Shown: one piece after another, positions 9,997 through 21,952 of the stretch
Layout: the number at the start of each line of letters is the position of its first letter
Position numbering within the stretch: the first letter of the stretch is position 1
Source of the DNA: Cydia pomonella
Taxonomy: Eukaryota; Arthropoda; Insecta; Lepidoptera; Tortricidae
Assembly: GCF_033807575.1 (NCBI RefSeq)
Contig: NW_026907803.1
Location: forward strand, 372,001-436,000
DNA: 64,000 nt
Direction of reading: 5' to 3'
The notes under the pieces: model-generated
Database searches by the model: none
Seen by the model: the letters and a program-made list of their open reading frames with translations, nothing else
Told to the model about the DNA's origin: nothing
Translations under genes and position numbers: made by a program

Positions 9997-12340
9997 GCTA
10001 TATCATATACTATGAAGACATAGTATTTTCTCATCTTAGCGCGTAGAGAGGACATAGAAGCCTGCTTATATTGGTATGACATAAATCGGAAAAAAATGTA
10101 AGCTCGGAAATAATTTTTAACCTTTTTCTAAATTTTACATTTACCTTACTTTACTATGCATGCACATAATACTCTTATATGTATACGTAATATACTTATA
10201 AAAAAGAAGTAGTTATACAGCTAACATTAGTAGGTAAATATCCTATCCTTTCCTATCCGGGATCCTTATCCTTATCCTTTGTAGTTTCTTCCATAAAATT
10301 CATTTTTTAATGTTTTCTTAATTACATTTTTAGAGTATTCACTGACAACCGCTACGCTCGTAGCCGATCCCAGCGTTTTCCCCCTCGTAGAGGTACTCGA
10401 CTACGAGCAGTGAACCCGCCAAGCGAGTTTCACGGGATCTAATATTTACATCACAGAGAAGTTATTTAAAACCGAATTTAATAAGTGGATAATTCGTATA
10501 ATAAGCCTGATGAAGTATGTGTGTAGGCAATAAATATTAAAACTGCAAACAGTCGGGATCAAGCGGCCGAGCACGTCCGCGGGACTTTCGATTCCAATTC
10601 GGTGTCAGTCGATATTAAATTAAAAGCACCCACGCATTCTTCCCGCGCCTTTTTCCTGTCCATTTGCGAGGACCGTGTAGAACCCGGGGTCACATCTCCC
10701 GACGCCTCTAAGCCACGTTCATCTTTATAGGGATACGACAAGCTTCAAGAACTAAATAGTTAATAAAAAGTAAAATATTCTTTATTTTCACTACAACTAT
10801 GCCGTACCTGCTTACCGTTTTGTTAATTTTGAACACGTTTCAGTTTAAATTAGGTTTTTTGAGGAATATCCATAGTAGATCAACGGGTCGCGGGAGCAAA
10901 TTTCTAGGCAGCGAGTGAATGGCGGAGCATACTTGAGTGACGGAGGACTTTTTTATTTGAATCGTGTGCGAATGCGACCGGCCAAGCACTAGCTAGACGC
11001 CTCTCTGTTGTGACATACCGGCGGCATATAGCGTGTTTTTGTATATATTTTCACCCATACCTAATTGCAAAACCAAATTGTGTCATTTTGGTCAAGTAAT
11101 TTATTTGGTATATTTTAAATATAATATCTTGATCAACTTAAAGGTAAGTGAAAAAAACGGCATCTTCATTTATTTTATCTTCCATAACCTTGACAAGAAT
11201 ACGTTTACTTATATATAAAGTATACTTGAAATAAGAAAAGGTCAAAATTTGCCTGAGTATTAACTTTTTGAAACGACATTGACACCTCATAAGTAGTTTT
11301 CAATAGGCGAGATAGTGTAGGAAATAAAGGTAGTGGACCCCGCAGTAACTCCTCTGCCAGAAAAAACTTTACAGTATGATAAAGTATCAATAAATAAAAA
11401 GTATTGTCTTAATTTCCAAAGAATAATAATAATAGGATTTAAGTAAATACCTAAAGTATTAAATCGTTAATATCTTTTTACGGAAAAATGCTCCGTTCAA
11501 ACTTTCTTCACTAGACATATTCATGTAACGAATTACAACAATATATGAAATATCCAAAAAAAATATCCCAGCAGAAATACCAATATTAATAAAATATAAT
11601 TTTTGGACGTGTCTTGGACCGGAAAATTACTCCGTCCAATTTTTTCACTGGAATGCCATTTTATTGCCGTTTTATAGCTACAAAATGAAAATCTAAAAAA
11701 AAATCCATGTAACTATACTATTTTCAGAAATTGCCTTTTTACTCGCTATGAAAAATTTCTCTATCCATTTTATTTATTGAATTAAGATCACAGTTTTATT
11801 TCCATCCAACTATAAAAACATCCAAAAAAATAACGAGCGTATTAAAAACTTAACATATCGGGAGCAGTGTGTAGGGAGCGGGGTGTACAAGCGGGGTGCG
11901 GGAGCGGTACCGGCCGCCGCCAGCGCGCGCGCCGCGCCTACCCGGCGGTGGCAGCTTGCTTCTTCTCTATTCATTCGCGTATCGCCTAGGTGCATAGGTT
12001 ACTGTTTTAAAAAATATTTCTACTTGTTTCTTTTTTGACCTGCCGTATGCCTGCCTGTCTGTGTAGTACCTACCGTAAGTATAGTCTCTATAGTACCTAC
12101 AAATGAAGTAGGTAGGTTATGCGATGTGTCTAATTTAAATATTTCTATTCTTAAATTCAATTTATTCAATTCGAGTCGTACGTATTAGGCCACCAAACGA
12201 AGGAAAAAACGGGGAAATAATTCGTGTATAAGCGAATTTTGGCATAGTTGTAGATAAAGGTACCTTACATAACATACTGAAAGTACTGATAGATGGGGGT
12301 GGCGCTATTGTGTACGGGGGAGGGAGGGTTTAAATGTCCC
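9997..12340. other. No recognisable gene
   Basis: Mostly AT-rich. A small dispersed repeat sits at 10349-10433. A strongly GC-rich patch at about 11875-11960 (GCCGCCGCCAGCGCGCGCGC) stands out from the background and could be part of a host promoter or exon, but I cannot assign it. Confidence 0.35.
10349..10433 (+). repeat. Short dispersed repeat, copy 1
   Basis: CTCGTAGCCGATCCCAGCGT, then TCGTAGAGG...CGACTACGA and GAACCCGCC.AGCG recur at 54047-54131 in the same orientation. Family unknown. Confidence 0.7.
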
Positions 12341-13155
12341 TTTTTAGTTTATCTTAAATAACTCGTGAACGGTGGCCCATATCAAAAAATGATCTATCAC
12401 GCAAATCATCTATATAACATTTCCTACAAGAAAAATTCAGTACACTTTTTACTAGGATCAATATTTAAAAAGATATTAAAGCGGGAAAATTAATTAAAAT
12501 CAATTTTCTGGTCCATTTCTCTATATTTTCGTAAACGGTGGCAATTAGCAAAAAACGCTGTAAAATGTAAACAATCTACACAAACCTTCTACAAAAAAGA
12601 TTCAGTACACTTTGTGAAAGGATCAATATTTAAAAAGATATTAAAAAGGGAAAGTTAATAAAACCAATTCTAAGGTTCCTTTTCTTTAGTTTTCGTAAAT
12701 AATTTCTAAAGTATGACCCATAGCAAAAAAATGTCTCATACATAAATAAGTAACATAAAATTTTCTATAAGAAATATGTAGCACACTTTTCGCTAGGATG
12801 AATATTTAAAAAGATACTAAAGCGGGAATGTTAATAATAATCAATTTTAAAATCCTTTTTAGTTTTCGTAAGTAACTCGTAAACGGTAGCCCGTAGCAAA
12901 ACACGTTCAAACATTATTTATGTTTTACATAAAATTTTCTAGAAAAAAGATTTCTATTCTTTTTTCTTTAGGATCAATATTATTGAGATATTAAACCGCG
13001 AAAGTTAATTTTAATCAATTCTGCACATTATTTGTGTTTCTCGCTTTAAAACCTTAATAAATATTGATCTTAGGGAAAAATGTTCCGCATGTCTTTTGTA
13101 GAAAAACTAAAAAAGAGACCTGAGGATTCATTGTAAGTAACTTTGCCCCTCTGAC
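12341..13155 (+). repeat. Left half of an inverted tandem array, units of about 170 bp
   Basis: Four diverged units run in one direction, each with TAACTCGTAAACGGTGGC-like, CTAGGATCAATATTTAAAAA-like and ATTAAAGCGGGAAA-like blocks. The GATCAATATT anchor lies at 12456, 12621, 12797 and 12972, spacings of 165-176 bp. Near 13060-13080 the first unit in the opposite direction begins. No coding capacity. Confidence 0.8.
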
Positions 13156-13352
13156 TAAAAAAACCCAACAAGTGCGAGTCGGACTCTCCCACCGAGGGTT
13201 CCGTACTTTTTAGTATTTGTTGTTATAGCGGCAACAGAAATACATCATCTGTGAAAATTTCAACTGTATACCACGGTTCATGAGATACAGCCTGGTGACA
13301 GACGGACGGACGGACAGCGGAGTTTTACCCTTTGGGTACGGAACCCTAAAAA
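13156..13352 (+). repeat. GGGTTCCGTA-type short element between the two array halves
   Basis: CAAGTGCGAGTCGGACTC..., GAGGGTTCCGTAC..., CAGACGGACGGACGGACAG and GGGTACGGAACCCTAAAAA match the compact form of this family (compare 15889 and 21953). It sits at the turning point of the array. Confidence 0.7.
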
Positions 13353-13371
13353 GGACCTGGAAACTGATTAT

Positions 13372-14212
13372 AATGAATTTTAATATCTCATTAAATATTG
13401 ATCCTAGCGAAAAAATTTACGGAACTTTTGTTGTACAAAATTACATTTCTATTATTACTGTATAAAGAACTTTTTGCATTGGGCCACTGTTTACGAGTTA
13501 TTTACGAAAAACAAAAAAATTAGGGACTTGTAAATTGTTTGTCATTTACTTTCCCCCTTTAATATTGTTTTAAATATTGATCCTGGAGAAAAGTGTTTTG
13601 TATGTTTTTTGTAGGAAATATTATGTTAATTATTTATGTATAAGAACCTGTTTTGTTATGAGCTGCCATTTAAGAGTTATTTACGAAAAACTAAGAAGTG
13701 ACTTTAAAATTGATTAGTATTAATATTCCCGCTTTAGTATCTTTTTAAATGTTGATCCTAGCGAAAAGTTTCATATATCTTTCTTGTAAAAAAAATTATG
13801 GATAATATTTATGTATGAGAGATTTTTTGCTATGGATCATACTTTACAAATTATTTACGAAAAACGAAAGAAAAGGAACCTTAGAATTGATTTTAATTGA
13901 CTTTCCCCCTTTAATATCTTTTTAAATATTTATACTTTCAAAAAGTTTACTGAATCTTTTTTGTAAAAAAAATGTGTAAATTATTTACGTTTAACAAGGT
14001 TTTTGCTATTTACGGGTTATTCACGAAAATATAGTAAAATGGACCATAAAATTGATTTTAATTAACTTTCCCGCTTTAATATTTTTTAAATGTTGATCCT
14101 AGCGAAAAAGTGCACTGAATCTTTCGATTAGGCAATTTTATATATATTATTTACGTTAAAGAACATTTTTTGCTATGGGCCACCGTTTACGAGATATTTA
14201 AGAAAAACTGAA
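13372..14212 (-). repeat. Right half of the inverted tandem array
   Basis: Five further units read in reverse complement to 12341-13050. TTGATCC-type anchors are at about 13399, 13578, 13753, 13932 and 14094 (spacings 162-179 bp), with TTTGCTATGGGCCACCGTTT and CGAGTTATTTACGAAAA blocks. A transcript across both halves could fold into a long, imperfect double strand. Confidence 0.8.
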
Positions 14213-15888
14213 AAAGGGGACCTTTAAAGTTTTAAGATATCGCAATTTATTAACGATAAGCATACAATAAATAGGTAATCTTTATTACGTGGCAAAAATT
14301 CTAGAACCTAGTTGTTTTTGACGTCGGTTGTTATTAACGTCTTTAGCGTGATATTATTCGGTACAAAGAAAACGCAAAAATCACTAAATGTAGTCTAAAG
14401 ACTCGCACATCAGTGACAACGACAACTCCCTTCTTAAGTGTGGACTGCGGGTCACGCGGTCGGGTCGTACTAGTAGCACAAGGACACTAATCTGCACTTA
14501 ACTGCTAAAGGAAGACGGTATATTATTGCGTAACCGCGGGATGGATTTATCTTCGCTTCAAAAATTTCGGTGTTCTGGATGATATTTCTTTTGGATATTT
14601 TCAATTTAAGTGTATACGTGACTACTTAGTATATATTTAAAAAGAATACAGACTGAGAAATTTTCCACTCTCAGTTTTTAATAGTTGTAAAATACATAAA
14701 TTTGGGTATGTATTTTTTTTGGATATTCTTACCCACTACGCCAAATTATATTCTAAGATCATATAAGAAGAAAAAAATGACAGAGCAATTTTCCGATGAA
14801 AATGAGCGTCAAAAAAAGGAATTATCATTAAAAAAAATCACATGTTTGACAAAATTTTTAGATTTTTTTCTAATATTACATACTGATACAAATAACTTAA
14901 TTGGTAAAATAATTTTGGACAGAGGAATTACTCGGTTAAAAATAAAAACAGATTTATATTTTTACGTATAAATACCTAACTTAGAAGTGTTTTTTTTTTG
15001 GATATTTTTATGTTAGTTTCGACTCATCCTATACAATAACCAAGCAAAATTTCATCGACTGAAAAATTAATGCATGGGTCTCCATACAACAACTTGCTTC
15101 ATTTCCTACACTAAGATAACTAAGACTGTTTTAATGGTTTTAGTCAATCCGGCTGGTTTTACGTATATTAGGTACCTATATCGCTTAATTACACAAAAAA
15201 AACGAGTTACAAGAATTTAATGGACATAGGAAAATTTACCGTACTTAAGTATACCTACTGTAAATTTTAAAGTTCTAAGATTATGATTCAATACTAAGTT
15301 CGGAATCAGTTTGCAAACTATATTATTAATTCTGGTCCAAGTCCAAAGTTATCAGGCCGGTCGAGTGACTCACGGGGTCAGACAGACCCTACATTTGAGT
15401 TTGAAATTACCTAGTGTATTCATGATTCAAGAAAGTTTGTTTCAATAATACCATTTCACTGTGAAAATATGACCCGAGATCATTCTTCTCTATCATTTCA
15501 ATATTGTATTGCCCTATTAGGAATACCAGGTACAGAGCGATATACAAGGTGCCCGCGAGGAAACGGAAAAAAATTAACCACGTATTCCTGAGGTCATAAG
15601 AAGGAAAAAATCTTATATAAACATAAGTCTATACCGCCAAAAAAATTTTTTTTGTATGTTTTTGTACATAATAAATACATGCTCTTGGAAAATATGGATA
15701 TATATGGATTAATAGGAATTGGCACATTTTTTTCGTCAAAACTAGTCTATTCAGTGTTCCTTGTCACTTTGATATCTGTCAATAAGGACGTCTAGTTTAA
15801 GTCCCATAGTAGTGGCATCGCCATCAAAAAGGCGTTATGCACTGAAACACAATAAAAATTTTAATTGGTTTAACTCTGAAAGTATGCG
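14213..15888. other. No recognisable gene
   Basis: AT-rich. The 89-codon frame at 14702-14971 is low complexity (K, F, I, L rich) and not convincing. The phrase TTTTTTTTGGATATT recurs near 14590, 14713 and 14993 as short simple repeats. Confidence 0.35.
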
Positions 15889-16585
15889 AATTAAAAAAGA
15901 GCGGCCAAGTGCGAATGCCCATCGGTCATGAAGGGTTCCGTACCATTTATGACGTAGTAAAAAAAACTACTTACTAGATCTCGTTTTACCAATTTTCGGT
16001 GGAAGTTTACATGGTAATGTATATCATATATATTTTTTTATTTTTATCATTCTGTTATTTTAGAAATTACAAGGGGGGCGAGGGGGGGGGGGGTTACCAC
16101 TTTGGAAATGTCTCTCGCGCAAACTATTCAGTTTAGAAAAAAATTATATTAGTACCCTCAATATCATTTTTGAAGACTTATCCATAGATACCCCACACGT
16201 ATAGGTTTTATGAAAAAAAAATGTGTTTCAGTACTAAGTACAGGGAGCCCCCAAAATTTATTGTTTTTTTTTGTGTGAAAATCTTAATGCGGTTCATAGA
16301 ATACATCTTACTTACTAAGTTTTAACAGTATACATAGTTCTTATAGTTTTGGAAAAAAGTGGCTGTGACATAAATGGACAAACAGCCGAACATGACGAAT
16401 AAAGGTTGTCTGGAAGAGATCGCTTTTTAGCGATAAGACCGCCTGTTGTTTACCTCTTCTTTATGCGTTGTATTATTTGTACTGTTTCCTTATTGAGGTG
16501 TGCAATAAAGTGTATTTGTATTGTATTGTATTGAATCCATAAGGGTTCCGTTTTTTGCCATTTGGCTACGGAACCTAAAAAAAGT
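15889..16585 (-). repeat. GGGTTCCGTA/GGCCAAGTGCGA element, interrupted
   Basis: Begins GCGGCCAAGTGCGAATGCCC and GAAGGGTTCCGTACC, and ends AAGGGTTCCGTTTTTTGCCA with TTTGGCTACGGAACC. It contains a G-rich tract near 16075. Orientation is given relative to the 50062 copy. A LINE tail is inserted at 16401-16532. Confidence 0.7.
16401..16532 (+). mobile_element. LINE 3'-end insertion (CR1/jockey-type tail)
   Basis: Reads GGTTGTCTGGAAGAGATCGC, TTTTTAGCGATAAGACCGCC, then GAGGTGTGCAATAAAGTGTA and a TTGTATTGTATTG tail. This is a typical LINE 3' UTR end in Lepidoptera. GAAT is found on both sides (16397-16400 and 16533-16536), a possible short target duplication. No coding part remains. Confidence 0.75.
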
Positions 16586-16612
16586 TTATATGACTTTTTG
16601 TCTCCAAATATT

Positions 16613-16884
16613 TGACGACCGGTTTAGCCTAGTGGGTAGTGACCCTGCCTACGAAGCTGATGGTCCCGGGTTCAAATCCTGGTAAGGGCATTTATTCGTG
16701 TGATGAGTATGGATATTTGTTCCTGAGTCATGGGTGTTTTCTATGTATTTAAGTATTTATAAATATTTATATATTATATATATATCGTTGTCTAAGTACC
16801 CTCAACACAAGCCTTATTGAGCTTACTGTGGGACTTAGTCAATTTGTGTAATAATGTCCTATAATATTTATTTATTTATTTAAA
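16613..16884 (+). mobile_element. tRNA-derived SINE, copy 1
   Basis: An RNA polymerase III split promoter is visible: A box TAGCCTAGTGG (16625-16635) and B box GGTTCAAATCC (16669-16679), about 33 bp apart as in a tRNA. A non-tRNA body and a (TTTA)n tail follow. Two other copies (19525, 35393) share the whole length. The element moves with LINE-encoded enzymes, and the AT-rich tail suggests an RTE or CR1-like partner. Confidence 0.9.
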
Positions 16885-18674
16885 TACGATCTACTACCGT
16901 GATCAACCAGCCACCTGACTAAACGGAACTAGCGAACTCTGAAATGAAGTCATGTCTGTATTTGCCATTAGGTATGAAGCAACCATGTACGAATTTATTT
17001 TGTTTTATAAAATGGATCTATAAATAAATTTATCCTGGCAACCTAAGGTCACACTCGACCAGACAATATTACTTTAAAACTTATATCAATAAGTTACTAC
17101 AACTCTACATAAATACATATTACTAAAACATACATCACATTTGCATACGTTTTATGAGACGTTTTCCTACATATTTTATTTATAGGAGACAAGACAGTAC
17201 ATGGGACCCCTACACGCGGCGACATGGCGCTTCTCGCTCCTAGTACAAGGTCACATGGCTGTCTCCTGAATTTTAATGTAATGCTCCCTTTGATAGTTGT
17301 AAAAATTACGTTTCAAGATAGGACTGAGGGACGGCAGATACCTCGAACATGCACGTAAGCTTTCTTAAATGCACAAATGGGCGCTTTGTGTGCACATATT
17401 CTTCTAAGAACATCTTTGAGTTTCTTTACGACTGCTGCTACACAAAAGATGTATGCTGCGAGCAATATTGCCGGGTGTATTTATATTGTCCCACAAAGTT
17501 TAAAGCAAAAAACATTACAGTCTGTTGAAACAGCTGTGTAAGAAGTTAATTTTTGTTTTAATTAGCAGAGATAACTGCACCACTGCGACTCGACACGAAA
17601 GAAGAAGAAGACTGCACCAATCATGAAACATTTAAGAAAATAAGTACTTAGTTCTCGAGATATTTAGCAATGTGATAGACGGACAGACAGAGTCGCACCA
17701 TAAGGGTTAGGGGTGTTTGCAATAAGTAGGTACTTTGTAATGAAGTCTGAACCCGAATGCTACAATAAAATATTGTTACAGTTACTGCTTTTTCCTTCCC
17801 TACTCTATTTTCTGGTTGTGCCTTCTTCACGTTTCCGTTAATAGATGTGTCAGTAAATTTGCGTTTTCAATTCGGTGTCGGTCGCGCGGCGTGGCGCGGG
17901 CGGCGGTTTCAATCAAAACGGGCACGCACTCGCACCACATCCTCGCCGACCGAGCCTTTTAGAATAAGAATTGTCTTTTTCGCAGTACTCTGCTGTAAGG
18001 GCCAACAAAGTAAGGAATATGCTCCAACTTAAATATTAACAGATTTTTTTCACATCTATACTTTACTTTGCTTATGTTAAATTGACAAAATGTAAAAGCA
18101 AGTAATACTTGCACATTAATCATTAGCAATACAAACAATTTTAGCTAACAAATGATTGTCCTCAACTGTACCTACGTCAATCTGTGCGGCCTGAATGGTG
18201 CAAGTTCAGACATTAGTATCGGAATGGTCTCCACACTCACGAACGCGGCTGTCGCTCGGGGCACCGTGCCCAGCCGCCATGAAATTAAAGCCGACTCACG
18301 CCGAACGAATGATTGAATAATAAATGAAAGAATTCGCGTCCTGCCTTTATATTACGTATTCATGACAACTGGCCCTGTGGACGAGACACCAGAACATTGT
18401 ACCGTGCTAGGTCGCACGCGCGAGCAGCTAATAAACATAAAAGGAAAAAAATGTACGCGATCTTTGAATGGAAAGCACAGTAGAATCGATTTGGATATAA
18501 TTTCTGGTTAGGTATGACTTTCCACCGTATATACCTTATATAAAGATATAGACTTATATTTTAAAGTAATCCTTATCATCCCTTTCTTTTTTATCGAAAC
18601 ATATAGTTATAAAAGAGTTTGTATTTGGTCCAGTTCATTGATTTATAAAATCCAGAAATATTAACGGCCCCAGC
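16885..18674. other. No recognisable gene
   Basis: AT-rich with one GC-rich patch at 17872-17960 (CGCGCGGCGTGGCGCGGGCG), which lies in a 61-codon frame (17847-18032) with R-rich content that I do not recognise. Confidence 0.35.
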
Positions 18675-18845
18675 ATTCGAACTTTAAGATACGTCAAACA
18701 TTTGCTAAAGATACGATATGGATTACCTATATATGTCAGTACCAAAAAGAAACGTTTCTTCCAACAAAAACGTCGCTTTTGACACTGATATATCCAATCC
18801 ATATCGTATCATTAGGAAATTTTTAACGTATTTTAAAGTTCGAAT
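18675..18845. mobile_element. Fold-back MITE
   Basis: The ends are inverted copies: ATTCGAACTTTAA...ATACG at 18675 and CGTATTTTAAAGTTCGAAT ending at 18845. Inner blocks GATACGATATGGATT (18710) and AATCCATATCGTATC (18795) also pair. No coding capacity. Confidence 0.85.
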
Positions 18846-19524
18846 CGGTACGTTAATATTTCATTTGTCTAATAATGCTTGTGTCTAATTATAATCAATT
18901 ACGATTTTTCCGTGAGGTAATGTTTGTATATTAAACAAAATGGGAGAAGCTGACTTGGCCGGTAAATAGAACCATTTCTTAAGGCTGCCGGATTCATTAA
19001 AGCGTAGTGGCATCAGCGCGCCAGAACCATAACCGATACCCGTGGGACCCAACCGCAGCAACTTAACCCGAAATTAAATCAAAGAGGGGCTTAACCAATC
19101 AGGCCGAGTGCTATCATTGAATCGGCAAAGGAACACTAAAATTACTTCTTGATGCGGAGAAACGAAGATTCATCGTAAAAGTGGAGGGTGGGGTCGGGGG
19201 CAGGGGCGTCTGAACGGTTTTCCGTGTTCCGCAGACGGCCGCGCGGCGATCACGCCTCACGTACTACTGGACGCACAGGCCAGCTCCTATAGGTAATGCG
19301 AAGTTTAAACATGAAAGGCCGTTCCGGTGATGCTGTAAATGTTCCGTTGGTATGTTTTTAGGTATTTGGTTTCCATTTCATTATATTTTTTCCGGATACA
19401 CAACTTATCAGATTCTACTCCTACAATTCGACCTACTCTACCTTAATTTAATTTAAATCGTTCGAAACATGATCCACCCACACTTTTGTTTATTCGGTCA
19501 ATAACAATAATTATATATGTATAT
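18846..19524. other. No recognisable gene
   Basis: Contains a GC-rich stretch near 19180-19270 (CAGACGGCCGCGCGGCGATC). Nothing assignable. Confidence 0.35.
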
Positions 19525-19787
19525 TGACGACCGGTTTGGCCTAGTGGGTAGTGATCCTGCCTACGAAGCTGATGGTCCCGGGTTCAAATCCTGGTAAGGG
19601 CATTTATTCGTGTGATGAGCATGGATATTTGTTCCTGAGTCATGGGTGTTTTCTATGTATTTAAGTATTTATAAATATTTATATATTATATAAGTACCCT
19701 CAACACAAGCCTTATTGAGGTTACTGTGGGACTTAGTCAATTTGTGTAATAATATTCTATAATATTTATTTATTTATTTATTTATAT
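19525..19787 (+). mobile_element. tRNA-derived SINE, copy 2
   Basis: Same family as 16613. A box TGGCCTAGTGG (19537-19547), B box GGTTCAAATCC (19581-19591). It lacks about 17 bp (the ATCGTTGTCTA part) present in copies 1 and 3. The tail is (TTTA)n. No clear target duplication was found. Confidence 0.9.
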
Positions 19788-20340
19788 GTGCAGGCATAAA
19801 AAATTAAAATACCTACATACTTATATACTTTGTTTTAATCGAAGAAGGTAAGACTAATTATAGATGTAAACTTAAATATAAATGGTAGGCCTTATTTACT
19901 TACATTACTGGTTAAGGATAAAAATACAATATGACTACATTAAGCGATATCAAAAAAAAAACTAAAAAAAAATCAAACGAATAAGGCACAGCTATGGATA
20001 ATATAAATCAAATTATGTAAAAAATAAACATAATGTCAATCCAGAGAGGAAAATGGATACTTCGTTTGTAAGTAGAAGCGGGTCATCCGACAAGTCCCCT
20101 TTACTCTCACTAAGTGTAAGGGTACTGCATCTTAACAGATATTTTTTACTGCTAAGCAAGTATTTTATTACCTTTGTTTGATTATACCAATATGTTTATG
20201 TACATACTTATAGTAACTTATTAAGTGATTATTGTACCACAAAAAAATTACAGACGATAATCCGGAAACTGTCGTAATCCGCCAACGGCCCGTCCGAATT
20301 AGCGAAGCCTTTTGCATGACATTTATACTGATTGTCTTCT
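19788..20340. other. No recognisable gene
   Basis: AT-rich, non-coding; nothing recognised. Confidence 0.4.
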
Positions 20341-20890
20341 AATAATCATCAGTTTTAATTCTAACATCAAGGATAGCAATGGCGAAAACAGCTTTCAACG
20401 CCAAAAAACATTTGCTAAAGGCTAAGATGTCTAAGAATACAAAAAACGCCTTATTCATATACACATCTGGAGCATCGCTTTGTATGGGTGTGAGACGTGG
20501 ACAATAAGGCAGAAGGATAGACGTGGACAAAGATAGAAAACGATTAGAGGCTTTTGAGATGCGGTTGTGAAAAATAATGGAGAGAATAAGTTGGACTGAG
20601 AAAAAAACTAACGAGGAATTGCTGCGAATTGTTGGAGAGAGGAGAAACCTACTGAGGACCATAGAGAATAGACGAGGAAAAATGATAGGTCACTTGATAA
20701 AACACGACACTTACTTTAAAACTATTTTGGACGGCAAGACCGAAGGTAAAAGAGGAAGAGGAAAACCACGAGCAAGCTACACGCAGCAACTAAAAGGAAA
20801 AGCAAATGTGTCTTACAGGGACCCGAAAAACTTGGCCGAGGACCACGAAAACTGGCGTCTACTCCACCGACAGGAGCCATACTCTTAAAT
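20341..20890 (+). pseudogene. RTE-type LINE C-terminal pseudogene
   Basis: The conceptual product is the region after the RT core. It begins with a stretch like AKTAFNAKKHLL, then ALYGCETWTIRQ after a frame change near 20465, another change near 20570, and an open run of 103 codons at 20577-20888 (MERISWTEKKTNEELLR... GKRGRGKPRASY ... WRLLHRQEPYS) ending at the natural stop. ATGATGATGA follows as the tail. The element is strongly 5'-truncated and was dead on arrival. It belongs to another RTE subfamily than 7423-9980, because the C-terminal sequences differ clearly. Confidence 0.85.
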
Positions 20891-21952
20891 GATGATGATG
20901 ACTAATTCTAACGTAAAATTAATACTTAACTAAGGTATTATATACATTAAAATAACAAAGGAAAGCCTTACCTAGTAAATTTGTTTAATTTTTTTGGAGG
21001 CTTACGAATTAGAAAACATGGCCGAACCCAGATCCTACACATGTAAATGAATATTATTTAAATTAGTCCCACTTTCATAATTAACAGAAAGCCCCGGACG
21101 TAGGTAGCGGTACAAAAAGACAAAGGGTCCCGCAATTTACGCCAAGCGGCGTCTGGCGCGCCACCTGGGTCATGTCTCCTTTTACTTTATCCCGTAAAGA
21201 TTAAGTCCCCCGAATTTCACCGCATACGTGGCGCCCCCCGCCGTGAAGTGAGTCATTTGGCCCCTGTTTACTAGATTAGGGGATTTTTTTCGCATCACTT
21301 TTCTGCGATGTGTCCCCGCCGCCTATTTAGCAGTCTCATAGCCGACACGGATTTATTTTATATACCTACCTACTTACATTTGCGTATAAAATTACAAGCT
21401 TATTTTGTTTATTATACTTACGTACTATTTCAAAGGACACTTCAAAGTAGGTACCTACTTAATAAAATCGAAATGTACGATTGATTTTGGCAAAATTCAC
21501 ATTTCTACACAAACGAGGACACGGGTAGGATGGTCGTAAAACGGGCCGCACATTTGTACCAAAACACAAGGTCACTCCGGAATATCTCTCGGGATTGAAA
21601 AATACCTTTTGCTCTGCTTTTCTTAGTGGAATATAGTTTAGTTTTCCTTTGCAAACAAATATTTTTTATTGCTTTAGCAAAGGAAACCACTTTATAGGTA
21701 ATAGGCAAAAGGTATTTATCATATATTGATTTAAACCAACACGATTTTCGTTCATAGTTTTAAAACGAATACATGACTTAATTGCGTAAACTTACGTTTA
21801 TTATATGGCCTGACGTTTCGAACGTGACTTTACGTTCGTGGTGACTGACAGGTAGACTGGGGAGGTATTTATCATGTTATCATATGATTTATTTAGTTTT
21901 TAGTCTTTTGTCTAACAACTGTTTAGAGCAAATTATGTAAGTACTATAATTT
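20888..21952. other. No recognisable gene
   Basis: AT-rich background with moderately GC-rich segments near 21090-21260. A short palindromic motif (GACGTTTCGAACGTGAC) lies near 21812. No supportable gene. Confidence 0.35.

Noticed and set aside
14702..14971. 89-codon frame as a small gene
   Set aside because: Low-complexity K/F/I/L-rich product from AT-rich DNA, without other support.
16625..16680. Possible tRNA genes at the three A-box/B-box sites
   Set aside because: The cloverleaf is imperfect, and each site is followed by the same 200-bp body and AT tail, so they are SINEs.
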